Part shown: in pieces, positions 52,260 to 60,621 of the stretch
How the letters are laid out: every line of letters starts with the position of its first letter
How positions within the stretch are numbered: the stretch's first letter is position 1
NCBI RefSeq assembly: GCF_000308375.1
Contig: NZ_BAFQ01000178.1
Span: 1-64,000 of the forward strand
Source: Nocardia aobensis NBRC 100429
GTDB taxonomy: Bacteria; Actinomycetota; Actinomycetes; Mycobacteriales; Mycobacteriaceae
Length of the DNA: 64,000 bases
Reading direction: 5' to 3'
Position numbers and translations under genes: made by a program
The notes under the pieces: model-generated
Seen by the model: only the letters and a program-made list of their open reading frames with translations
Databases searched by the model: none
What the model was told of the DNA's origin: nothing

Positions 52260-53309
52260 ATGTTCGTCGCACTGCGAGATCTGCGGGCCGCCCGCGGCCG
52301 ATTCCTCCTCATCACCCTGGTCGTCACCATGGTGGCCCTGCTGGTGAGCTTTCTGAGTGGACTCACGGCCGGACTCGCCCATCAGAATATTTCCGCCCTC
52401 GAGCGGCTGTCCGGCGGCAGCGTCGTCTTCGCCGATACCGGCGCCGACCCGTCGTTCGATTCCTCGGCGTTGACCGGCGAACAGGTGCAGCGCTGGCAGC
52501 GAGCCGGGGGAACCGTCGATCCGGTGGGCATCAGCCGTAGCCAGGCCGTCCGGGACGGGTCCGCGCCGACCCAGGTGGCGATATTCGGCGTCGACGGCAC
52601 GGCGTTCGGCAATGAGGTGGTTACCCGCCCCGGCACCGTTGTGCTGAGTAAAGCCGCCGCCGAGGATCTCTCGGCCACCGCCGGTGAGCGCGTGTCGATC
52701 GGCGACCGGACCTTCACGGTCGCGGGGATCGGCGGCGACGACTGGTATGCGCACACCCCGGTGGTCTGGACGACGCTGTCCGACTGGCAGCAACTCGATC
52801 CGCGTGGCGGGGCGGCCACGATTCTGGTCGCCTCCGGGGTGACCGATACCGGTGCGGTGAACAGCGCCGCGCACACCCGCACGACGAGCGTCGACGGCGC
52901 ACTGCAGGCGATCGGGTCCTATCGGGCCGAGAACGGTTCGCTCACGCTGATGACCGTGATGCTGTTCGTGATCTCCGCTCTGGTGATCGGTGCGTTCTTC
53001 ACCGTCTGGACCATCCAGCGCACGCCGGATATCGCGACGCTGAAAGCGCTGGGCGCCACCACGACCGCACTGGTTCGCGACGCACTGGGGCAGGCCCTGA
53101 TCGTGCTCCTACTCGGTGTCGGCGTCGGGGTCGGAGTGACCGCACTGGCCGGGGCGTTCCTCGGCGGGGCGGTGCCGTTCGTGCTCAGCGCCGCCACGAC
53201 CGTGGTGCCCGCGCTGGCCCTGATCGGGCTCGGGCTGCTCGGTGCGGTGTTCGCCCTGCGCTTCCTCGTCACCACCGATCCGCTCACCGCGCTCAACAAC
53301 TCTCGTTGA
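52260..53309 (+). CDS. FtsX/MacB-like ABC transporter permease
   Basis: This 349-residue membrane protein has one N-terminal helix (FLLITLVVTMVALLVSFLSG), an extracytoplasmic domain of about 200 residues, and three C-terminal helices ('LMTVMLFVISALVIGAFFTVWTI', 'LIVLLLGVGVGVGVTALAGAFLG', 'ALALIGLGLLGAVFALRFL'). That is the MacB/FtsX topology, used for mechanotransmission in export of lipids, peptides or drugs rather than for ordinary uptake. The ATG at 52260 is preceded by GAGGG. The partner ATPase follows 25 bases downstream. Confidence 0.9.
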   Translation: MFVALRDLRAARGRFLLITLVVTMVALLVSFLSGLTAGLAHQNISALERLSGGSVVFADTGADPSFDSSALTGEQVQRWQRAGGTVDPVGISRSQAVRDGSAPTQVAIFGVDGTAFGNEVVTRPGTVVLSKAAAEDLSATAGERVSIGDRTFTVAGIGGDDWYAHTPVVWTTLSDWQQLDPRGGAATILVASGVTDTGAVNSAAHTRTTSVDGALQAIGSYRAENGSLTLMTVMLFVISALVIGAFFTVWTIQRTPDIATLKALGATTTALVRDALGQALIVLLLGVGVGVGVTALAGAFLGGAVPFVLSAATTVVPALALIGLGLLGAVFALRFLVTTDPLTALNNSR

Positions 53310-53334
53310 TTCGATTACCGCACAGGAGCTTTCG

Positions 53335-54063
53335 ATGACCACCACCCTGACCGTCTCCGATCTCACCCTCACGTTCCCCGACGGCGCCGGCCGCGTCACC
53401 GCCCTCGACCGGGTCGCACTGACCGTGCGCGGCGGCGAGATCGCGGCCATCACCGGCCCCTCGGGGTCGGGCAAATCCAGTCTGCTGGCGACGGTGTCGA
53501 CGCTCGTGCGCCCGGATTCGGGCCGGATTCTGCTCGACACCGACGACGGCGGTGTCGACCTCGCCCGAGCGTCCCGGCGCGAGGCCGCGACCCTGCGCCG
53601 GGAACGCATCGGGATCGTGTTCCAGCAGCCCAATCTCATTCCGGCGCTGACCGCGGTCGAACAACTCGAGGTGATGCGGCATCTGGGCGGCCACACCGTC
53701 GTCTCACCGCGCCTGCGACGTCGAACCCGGGACAAGGCCATGGATCTCCTCGATGCCGTCGGGCTGCGCGGTCACGAGAAGAAGCGCCCGGCCCAGCTGT
53801 CCGGCGGTCAACGACAGCGCGTCGACATCGCCCGCGCTCTCATGCACGACCCCGCGCTGTTGGTCGTCGACGAGCCGACCAGCGCCCTCGACCAGGAACG
53901 CGGGGCCGCCGTCATCGACCTGATCCTCGGGGTCGTGCATACCCACTCCGCCGCCACCCTGCTGGTGACCCACGATCGCACCCACCTGCACCGCATGAAC
54001 GCGGTCTACCGCATGGTCGACGGCCGGTTGTCGATGGACGAGGCCGGAGAGCTCGCCGCCTGA
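53335..54063 (+). CDS. MacB/LolD-like ABC transporter ATPase
   Basis: This 242-residue ATPase has Walker A GPSGSGKSS, Q-loop 'GIVFQQPNLIPALTAVEQL', signature LSGGQRQR, Walker B LLVVDEPTSALD and switch His in 'LLVTHDRTHL'. The ATG at 53335 follows AGGAG by about six bases. It pairs with the permease just upstream. Being divergent from a two-component system, the set resembles the regulator-transporter detox modules of Gram-positive bacteria, though the kinase here is of the NarX/DesK class rather than the BceS class. Confidence 0.93.
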   Translation: MTTTLTVSDLTLTFPDGAGRVTALDRVALTVRGGEIAAITGPSGSGKSSLLATVSTLVRPDSGRILLDTDDGGVDLARASRREAATLRRERIGIVFQQPNLIPALTAVEQLEVMRHLGGHTVVSPRLRRRTRDKAMDLLDAVGLRGHEKKRPAQLSGGQRQRVDIARALMHDPALLVVDEPTSALDQERGAAVIDLILGVVHTHSAATLLVTHDRTHLHRMNAVYRMVDGRLSMDEAGELAA

Positions 54064-54141
54064 TCACCCGCGGCCCGGATGCGGCGCGCCGCGCGTACTC
54101 GGCGGCCACCGAGCGGCAGCGCACCGCTTCCGCGGCTCGGC

Positions 54142-56088
54142 CTACGTCGCCCGTTTCCGGGCCGGCACCTCGGCGTACCAGGTGAGCAGATCCGCATTGT
54201 CGACCGCGCTGCGTTCGACCACGCGATCCGGGTCCGCGCCCTGGAACAGTTTCTTGATCGGCACCTCGAGTTTCTTGCCGGTGCGGGTATGCGGAATGCC
54301 CGGGGCGGCGATGATGTCGTCGGGGACGTGACGCGGCGAGACCTCGCTGCGGATCGTCGCGTTGATGCGCTGTTTCAGCTCGTCGGTCAGTTCGGCGCCC
54401 GGGGCGAGGGTGACGAACAGCGGCATCCAGTAGCCGCCGTCGGGCTGTTCGGCGCCGATCACCAGGGCCTCGGCGATCTCCGGAAGTTGTTCCACCGCTT
54501 GGTAGATATCGGCCGAGCCCATCCGGATGCCGTGCCGGTTCAGCGTCGAATCGGAGCGGCCGTGCACGACGATGCTGCCGTGGTCGGTGACGGTGATCCA
54601 GTCGCCGTGCCGCCAGACGCCGGGGAACATCTCGAAATACGCTGCGCGATACCGGCTTCCGTCGGGATCGTTCCAGAACGACACCGGCATGGAGGGCATC
54701 GGGGCGGTGATCACCAATTCCCCGACCTCGCCGCGCACCGGCCGGCCCGATTCGTCCCAGGCATCCACCGCGGCGCCCAGGAACGGTACCGACAGCTCGC
54801 CCGGCCACACCGGCACCGTGCGCACACCGCCGAGGAAGGCGGACACCACATCGGTGCCACCGCTGATGGAGTTGACCTGCACCCGCTCGCCGACGTTGTC
54901 GCGCAACCACAGTGCCGACGACGGCGGCAGCGACGATCCGGTGATACCGACCGTACGCAGCGCCGAGAGATCGTGGTCGCGCCGCGGCACCACACCGGCC
55001 TTGATGCAGGCGAGCACATAACCCGGGCTGGTCCCGAGCACGGTGGTGCCGGTACGCGCCGCCAGGTCGAACAGCGAATCGGCGTGCGGGAAGGTGGGAC
55101 TGCCGTCGTAGCAGACGATCGTCGCGCCCACCAGCAGACCGGCGACCTGGAAGTTCCACATCATCCAGCTGGGGCTGGTGTACCAGAAGAAGACGTCGCC
55201 GCGTCCGATATCCGACTGCAGCGCAGCGGCTTTCAGATGTTCGAGCAGCACGCCACCGTGTCCGTGCACGATCCCCTTCGGCAGACCGGTGGTTCCGGAG
55301 GAGAACAGAACCCAGAGCGGATGCGCGAAACCGACGGGCTCGGTGGACAATTCGGCACCCTCGGGCGCGGCGACCGCATTCCAATCCCGGGCGTCGGGCA
55401 CCGCACCGCCCAGACGCGGCACCACGACGGTGGCTCGGACGGTCGGCAGTCCGGCCCGCAGGGCGGCGATATCGTCACGTTTGTCGTGCTGCTTCCCGCC
55501 GAAGTGGTAACCGTCGGCGGTGACCAGCACGGCCGGCTCCAACTGCCCCAGCCGGTCGAGCGCCGCCTTGGCCGAATAGTCCTGGCCGCAGGCACTCCAC
55601 ACCGCGCCGATTCCGGCCGTACCGAGGAAGGCGATCACGGCCTCGGGGATGTTGGGCAGGTAACCGACGACCCGATCGCCGGGGCCCACGCCGAGTTCGC
55701 GCAGCGTCGCCGCGAAGGAGGCGGCGCGGCCCAGCAGTTCCGCCCAGGAGATCTCGGTCAGGCCGCCCTGTTCGCCGGCGTAGACGATCGCGGGCCGATC
55801 GGTGCGGGCATGGCGTGCGATCTGATCGACGTAGTTCAGCAGCTGCCCCGGAAACCATTGCGCCCCCGGCATATCGGAACTCGCCAGCACCGTGTCCGGC
55901 GCGTCGCCGAGTTCGAAGTACTCCCACAGCGCTCCCCAGAACCCGGCGAGGTCGGTGATCGACCACTCCCACAGCGAGTGGTAGTCGTCGAATTCTCGTC
56001 CGGTGCGGGCCCCGACGAATCGTGCGAAGTCGGTGACACGCGCCGTTTCCACATCCCCGGCATCGGGTTCCCACTGTGGTTGCGTCAT
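54142..56088 (-). CDS. acetoacetyl-CoA synthetase (acetoacetate-CoA ligase)
   Basis: This 648-residue member of the ANL superfamily activates acetoacetate to acetoacetyl-CoA with ATP and CoA. Its length and N-terminus ('FDDYHSLWEWSITDLAGFWGALWEYF') fit the acetoacetyl-CoA synthetase group. The adenylate loop is SSGTTGLPKG, and later come 'GSADIYQAVEQLPEIAEALVIG' and the catalytic Lys region 'HTRTGKKLEVPIKKLFQG'. The ATG at 56088 follows AGGAGA, which overlaps the stop of the lyase gene, so it is the last gene of the leucine operon. It would salvage the acetoacetate made by the lyase. Confidence 0.92.
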   Translation of the reverse strand: MTQPQWEPDAGDVETARVTDFARFVGARTGREFDDYHSLWEWSITDLAGFWGALWEYFELGDAPDTVLASSDMPGAQWFPGQLLNYVDQIARHARTDRPAIVYAGEQGGLTEISWAELLGRAASFAATLRELGVGPGDRVVGYLPNIPEAVIAFLGTAGIGAVWSACGQDYSAKAALDRLGQLEPAVLVTADGYHFGGKQHDKRDDIAALRAGLPTVRATVVVPRLGGAVPDARDWNAVAAPEGAELSTEPVGFAHPLWVLFSSGTTGLPKGIVHGHGGVLLEHLKAAALQSDIGRGDVFFWYTSPSWMMWNFQVAGLLVGATIVCYDGSPTFPHADSLFDLAARTGTTVLGTSPGYVLACIKAGVVPRRDHDLSALRTVGITGSSLPPSSALWLRDNVGERVQVNSISGGTDVVSAFLGGVRTVPVWPGELSVPFLGAAVDAWDESGRPVRGEVGELVITAPMPSMPVSFWNDPDGSRYRAAYFEMFPGVWRHGDWITVTDHGSIVVHGRSDSTLNRHGIRMGSADIYQAVEQLPEIAEALVIGAEQPDGGYWMPLFVTLAPGAELTDELKQRINATIRSEVSPRHVPDDIIAAPGIPHTRTGKKLEVPIKKLFQGADPDRVVERSAVDNADLLTWYAEVPARKRAT

Positions 56089-56095
56089 GACTCTC

Positions 56096-56914
56096 CTAGC
56101 TCTGCCGGGTCCCGGCGCGCTGCAGAATGCGCTCGGCGTGCCGGATCACCGGGCCGTCCACCATGCGTCCCTCGAAACTGAACACGCCGCGATTGTCGGG
56201 CACCTCCGCCAGCACCCGGCGGGCCCAGTCCACTTCCTCGTCCGCCGGTGCGTAGGCGGCCCGGATCACCGCGAGCTGCTTCGGATGGATGGCGACCTTG
56301 ACGTCGTAGCCGACCGCGACCGCCTCGTCGGATTCCGCGCGCAGTCCGTCGAGGTCGGCGATATCGAGATACACCGAGTCCAGCGCGATCTTGCCGTACG
56401 CCTTCGCCGCCAGCAGGGCGGTCGAGCGCAGCTGCCGTGCCACATCGTGATAACCGCCGTCGGCGCGGCGGCTGGAATTGCCACCGAGCCCGGCGACCAG
56501 ATCCTCCGCCCCGGCCATCGAGGCGATCACATTCGGCGCGGCCATGACCTCTTCGGTGCGCAACGCGCCCAGCGGCGATTCGAACAGCGCGAGCACCTCG
56601 TAGTCCGACAGCAACGAGACCTGTTGCGCCGATTCACATTTCGGCAGCATGACGCGACGGTAGGCGGTCGAGGCCAGCGCGGTCAGGTCGGCGTCGAAAT
56701 CGTGGGTGCCGGCCGCGTTGACCCGGACCACCGTCCGCTCCGGATCGAGTGGCGTGGCCATCAGCACCTCGCGCGCGGCCTCCTTGTCTCCGGCCGCGAC
56801 GCCGTCTTCCAGATCGATGATCACGACGTCGGCCGCGGCGGCGGCCTTCTCGTAGCGTTCACCCCGGTCGGCGGGGCAGAACAGCCAGGCCGGACCCGGA
56901 ATTTCCCAGTTCAT
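56096..56914 (-). CDS. CitE-like beta-hydroxyacyl-CoA lyase (HMG-CoA/citramalyl-CoA lyase candidate)
   Basis: This is a 272-residue TIM-barrel lyase of the HpcH/HpaI (CitE) family. Visible are 'LFCPADRGERYEKAAAAADVVIIDLEDGV' with metal-binding acids, 'VVRVNAAGT', 'RRVMLPKCESAQQ', 'LALFESPLGAL' and 'KVAIHPKQLAVI'. Context matches M. tuberculosis Rv2498c, reported to cleave (R)-HMG-CoA and (S)-citramalyl-CoA in leucine and itaconate breakdown. By that precedent it yields acetyl-CoA plus acetoacetate here. The ATG at 56914 follows AGGAGAG, which overlaps the MaoC stop. Confidence 0.88.
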   Translation of the reverse strand: MNWEIPGPAWLFCPADRGERYEKAAAAADVVIIDLEDGVAAGDKEAAREVLMATPLDPERTVVRVNAAGTHDFDADLTALASTAYRRVMLPKCESAQQVSLLSDYEVLALFESPLGALRTEEVMAAPNVIASMAGAEDLVAGLGGNSSRRADGGYHDVARQLRSTALLAAKAYGKIALDSVYLDIADLDGLRAESDEAVAVGYDVKVAIHPKQLAVIRAAYAPADEEVDWARRVLAEVPDNRGVFSFEGRMVDGPVIRHAERILQRAGTRQS

Positions 56915-56922
56915 CCGCTCTC

Positions 56923-57420
56923 CTACTTGCCGTTCGGGCGCATCCGCATCAGGGTTTGACGGACCGCGGTGGCCACCACGTCGCCGTGCTGGTTGCGTCC
57001 GGTGTGCGCGAAGGTCGCGATCCCCTCGCCCGGGCGGCTTTTCGACTCGCGCTTGGCGGTGACCAGGGTTTCGGCGTACAGGGTGTCGCCGTGGAACATC
57101 GGCTTCGGGAAGGCGACCTCCGAGAAGCCCAGATTGCCCACGATGGTGCCCTGCGTCAGCTGCGCCACCGACAAGCCGACCAGCGTCGACAACGTGAGCA
57201 TGGAATTGACCAGCCGCTGATTGAACGGCGGCAGACCGTCGGCGAAGGCCGCGTCCAGATGCAGCGCCTGCGTATTCATCGTCTGCGTGGTGAACGCGAC
57301 GTTGTCCGCTTCGGTGATGGTGCGCCCGGGCCGGTGTTCGTACAGCACACCGACTTCCAGCTCCTCGAACCACAGTCCGCGCTGCACCACCCGGCGCACC
57401 GGCTCCATCGGCTCGCTCAC
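56923..57420 (-). CDS. MaoC-family enoyl-CoA hydratase
   Basis: This 165-residue hot-dog-fold hydratase has 'WFEELEVGVLYEHRPGRTITEADNVAFT' and the catalytic segment 'MNTQALHLDAAFAD', in which the His of the hydratase-2 motif is kept and the usual Asp appears as Asn. Its place between the dehydrogenase and the lyase matches Rv2499c, so it likely hydrates 3-methylglutaconyl-CoA to HMG-CoA (and possibly itaconyl-CoA). The start is a GTG at 57420, overlapping the dehydrogenase stop by four bases (GTGA). Confidence 0.88.
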   Translation of the reverse strand: MSEPMEPVRRVVQRGLWFEELEVGVLYEHRPGRTITEADNVAFTTQTMNTQALHLDAAFADGLPPFNQRLVNSMLTLSTLVGLSVAQLTQGTIVGNLGFSEVAFPKPMFHGDTLYAETLVTAKRESKSRPGEGIATFAHTGRNQHGDVVATAVRQTLMRMRPNGK

Positions 57421-58577
57421 AGTCCCAGCTCCCGTCCGATCAGCATCAACTGCACCTCGGTCGTGCCCTCGCCGATTTCCAGAATCTTGGAATCGCGATA
57501 GTGCCGGGCCACAGCATATTCGTTCATGAAGCCGTAGCCGCCGAAAATCTGGGTGGCATCGCGGGCGTTGTCCATCGCGGCCTCGCTGGCGACCAGCTTC
57601 GCGATCGCGGCCTGCTTCTTGAACGGTTTGCCCGCCAGCATCAAGGCCGCCGCGTCGTAGTAGGCGGTGCGCGCGGCGTGTGCCCGCGCCTCCATCCGCG
57701 CGATCTTGAACGCCACCGCCTGATTGCGGCCGATGGTGCGGCCGAACGCCTCCCGCTCACCGGCGTAGCGCACGCTCTCGTCGACACAGCCCTGCGCCGC
57801 GCCGACCGACAGCGCCGCGATCGCGATCCGGCCCTCGTCCAGGATCCGCAGGAAGTTGGCGTAGCCGCGGCCGAGTTCACCGAGCAGATTCGACTGCGGC
57901 ACCCGGACGTCGGTGAAGCTCAGCGGATGGGTGTCCGAGGCATGCCAGCCGACCTTGTTGTAGGCCGGTTCGGCGACGAAGCCAGGGGTGTCGGTCGGCA
58001 CCAGGATGGTGGAGATCTCCTTCTTGCCCTCCGACTCACCGGTCACCGCGGTCACGGTCACCAGCCGGGTGATATCGGTGCCCGAATTGGTGATGAACTG
58101 CTTGCTGCCGTTGATGATCCAGTCGTCGCCGTCGCGGACGGCGGTGGTCCGGGTGCCGCCGGCATCGCTGCCCGCACCGGGTTCGGTGAGACCGAAACCC
58201 GCGAGGGCGCGTCCGGAGGTCAACTGCGGCAACCACTCCTGCTTCTGCGCCTCGTTGCCGAACCGGTAGATCGGCATGGCGCCCAGCGACACCCCGGCCT
58301 CGAGCGTGATCGCCACGCTCTGGTCGATCTTGCCGAGTTCCTCGAGCGCCAGGCACAGCGCGAAGTAGTCGCCGCCCATACCGCCGTACTCCTCCGGGAA
58401 CGGCAGGCCGAACAGACCCATATCCGCCATGCCGGATACGACCTCGTACGGGAAGGTATGGGCCGCATCGTGTTTCGCCGCCACCGGCGCGACGACCTGA
58501 TTCGCGAAATCGCGGACCGTCAGCGCCAGATCGCGGTACTCCTCCGGCAGGGTGCCGGTGGACAGGAAATCGCTCAT
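57417..58577 (-). CDS. acyl-CoA dehydrogenase (isovaleryl-CoA dehydrogenase candidate)
   Basis: This is a 386-residue FAD enzyme. It has 'GFGLTEPGAGSDAGGTRTTA' for flavin and substrate binding, 'EAFGRTIGRNQAVAFKIA' and 'QIFGGYGFMNEYAVARHYRDSKI' followed by IGEGTTEVQ, where the Glu occupies the MCAD-type catalytic position. In the operon it corresponds to FadE19 (Rv2500c) and would oxidise isovaleryl-CoA, or another branched acyl-CoA, to the 2-enoyl form. Its ATG at 58577 overlaps the biotin carboxylase stop by four bases. Confidence 0.92.
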   Translation of the reverse strand: MSDFLSTGTLPEEYRDLALTVRDFANQVVAPVAAKHDAAHTFPYEVVSGMADMGLFGLPFPEEYGGMGGDYFALCLALEELGKIDQSVAITLEAGVSLGAMPIYRFGNEAQKQEWLPQLTSGRALAGFGLTEPGAGSDAGGTRTTAVRDGDDWIINGSKQFITNSGTDITRLVTVTAVTGESEGKKEISTILVPTDTPGFVAEPAYNKVGWHASDTHPLSFTDVRVPQSNLLGELGRGYANFLRILDEGRIAIAALSVGAAQGCVDESVRYAGEREAFGRTIGRNQAVAFKIARMEARAHAARTAYYDAAALMLAGKPFKKQAAIAKLVASEAAMDNARDATQIFGGYGFMNEYAVARHYRDSKILEIGEGTTEVQLMLIGRELGL

Positions 58578-60616
58578 GCCTGTGCCTCTTTCTGCTCGGT
58601 GTCCGATTTCTCGGGGTCCTCGGCGGGTTCGGCGGCGATCCGCGCCAGGACCTGTTCGACCTGTACCTGGTCGCCCGCGGCGACCAGCAACTCCACCTTT
58701 CCGGCGACCGGCGCGGTCAAGGTGTGTTCCATCTTCATCGCCTCCACCACCACGATCGGGGTACCGGCGGCCACCTCGGCGCCCGGCGCCACGTGCACCG
58801 CGATCACCGAACCCGGCATGGGGCTGAGGATTTCGGCGTCGGTGAGCTGTTCGTCGCCGCCGCGCAGGCTGGGTTCGGCCACCTCACGCACCGCCGCGAC
58901 ACCGTCGGCGCCGGCCACCCAGATCGGGCCGGCCTGTTCGGCGACCCGGTAGCGCAGCCGGATTCCGTCGAGGACGATCGTCAGCACCGCGTCGTCGAGC
59001 GCGGCGGTCAGCGAACGCGGCAGGCCGGTGTCCACCGCCACCCACGCGTCGGCGGGTGTGCCCGTAATCGCCACGTGCACAACGCGTTCGCCGCCTTCGA
59101 GCCGCAGTACCGTGGGCGCCGCGGTGCCGATGCGCCAGCCGTCCGGGATTTCCCAGGGGCCTCGGGGTGCGGCCGGCCACGCCCGCAGCCAGCGCGCCAC
59201 CGTCGCCGCGACGAACTGATCGTCGGTGACCGGTGCGGGCCGGAAATCTCCGGCGCGCCGGTCCAGTAGTCCGGTGTCGAGATCACCGCGCAGCACATCG
59301 GGATCGGCGAGCAGGAACCGCAGGAAGTCGGTATTGGTCCGCACGCCGAGGACCTGGGTGTCGGCCAGCGCCTGATCCAGCCGGGCGATCGCGGTCGCGC
59401 GATCGGGGCCGTGCGCGATCACCTTCGACAGCATCGGGTCGTAGTCGCTGCCGATCACACTGCCGGTGCGCAGCCCCGAATCCACCCGCACGCCGGGCCC
59501 CTGCGGTTCGGCCAGCGCCAGCACGGTGCCGCCGGTGGGCAGGAAGTCGCGGCCGGGATCCTCGGCGTAGACGCGGGCCTCGACGGCGTGCCCGGTGAGC
59601 TGGATGTCGTCCTGTTCGGCGACGATCTTCTGCCCGGCCGCTACGCGAACCTGGCATTCCACCAGGTCCACCCCGGTCACCAGTTCGGTCACCGGATGTT
59701 CGACCTGCAGCCGGGTGTTCATCTCCATGAAGAAGAATTCGTCCGGCCGGTCGGCGGAGACGATGAATTCGACGGTGCCCGCGCCCACATAGTCGACGCT
59801 GCGCGCGGTATTGCAGGCGGCGGCGCCGATCCGGGCCCGCGTCTGCGGATCCAGCAGCGGCGAGGGCGCCTCCTCGATGACCTTCTGATGCCGGCGCTGC
59901 AGGCTGCACTCCCGCTCACCCAGATGCAGGACGTTGCCGAACCGGTCGGCGAGGATCTGCACCTCGATATGCCGGGGTGTGGCGACGAACCGTTCGAGGA
60001 ACAGGGTGTCGTCGCCGAACGCCGCGGCGGCCTCCCGGCGCGCGCTCACCAGCGCCGCGGGAAGATCGGCGGGATCCTCGACCCGGCGCATGCCCTTGCC
60101 GCCCCCGCCCGCCGACGGCTTGACCAGCACCGGATATCCGATTTCGGTTGCGGCCGTGATCAATTCGTCATCGGTGAGGCCGGGCCGGGCGATACCGGGC
60201 ACGACCGGCACGCCGAAATCTGCGACCGCGGTCTTGGCCGCGATCTTGTCGCCCATGATCTCGATCGCCCGCACGGGCGGACCGAGGAAGACGATGCCGG
60301 CCTTCTCCAGCGCCGCGGCGAAGGCCGAATTCTCCGACAGGAAGCCGTAACCGGGATGCACGGCCTGCGCACCGGACCGCACCGCCGCGTCGACCACCCG
60401 ATCGATGTCGAGATAGCTCTGCCGTGCCGGCGCCGGGCCCAGCCGCACCGCGACGTCCGCCTCGGCCACGTGCCGGGCGGCGACATCGGCGTCGCTGTAG
60501 ACCGCCACCGAGCGAATACCCATGGCGCGCAGCGTGCGGATCACGCGCACCGCGATCTCGCCGCGGTTGGCGACCAGCACGGTGTCGAAGGGCACCGGGT
60601 GAGATTTGTTCAGCAT
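58574..60616 (-). CDS. accA1: acyl-CoA carboxylase alpha subunit (biotin carboxylase plus BCCP)
   Basis: This 680-residue protein has an N-terminal biotin carboxylase ('TVLVANRGEIAVRVIRTLR', ATP-grasp 'KPSAGGGGKGMR', 'FFMEMNTRLQVEHPVTE') and a C-terminal biotinyl domain with the attachment Lys in 'VEAMKMEHT' at about residue 628. With the adjacent carboxyltransferase it should form 3-methylcrotonyl-CoA carboxylase, as reported for mycobacterial AccA1/AccD1. I chose the ATG at 60616. A GTG at 60625 that overlaps the preceding stop is also possible and would add three residues. Confidence 0.93.
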   Translation of the reverse strand: MLNKSHPVPFDTVLVANRGEIAVRVIRTLRAMGIRSVAVYSDADVAARHVAEADVAVRLGPAPARQSYLDIDRVVDAAVRSGAQAVHPGYGFLSENSAFAAALEKAGIVFLGPPVRAIEIMGDKIAAKTAVADFGVPVVPGIARPGLTDDELITAATEIGYPVLVKPSAGGGGKGMRRVEDPADLPAALVSARREAAAAFGDDTLFLERFVATPRHIEVQILADRFGNVLHLGERECSLQRRHQKVIEEAPSPLLDPQTRARIGAAACNTARSVDYVGAGTVEFIVSADRPDEFFFMEMNTRLQVEHPVTELVTGVDLVECQVRVAAGQKIVAEQDDIQLTGHAVEARVYAEDPGRDFLPTGGTVLALAEPQGPGVRVDSGLRTGSVIGSDYDPMLSKVIAHGPDRATAIARLDQALADTQVLGVRTNTDFLRFLLADPDVLRGDLDTGLLDRRAGDFRPAPVTDDQFVAATVARWLRAWPAAPRGPWEIPDGWRIGTAAPTVLRLEGGERVVHVAITGTPADAWVAVDTGLPRSLTAALDDAVLTIVLDGIRLRYRVAEQAGPIWVAGADGVAAVREVAEPSLRGGDEQLTDAEILSPMPGSVIAVHVAPGAEVAAGTPIVVVEAMKMEHTLTAPVAGKVELLVAAGDQVQVEQVLARIAAEPAEDPEKSDTEQKEAQA

Positions 60617-60621
60617 GGTGA

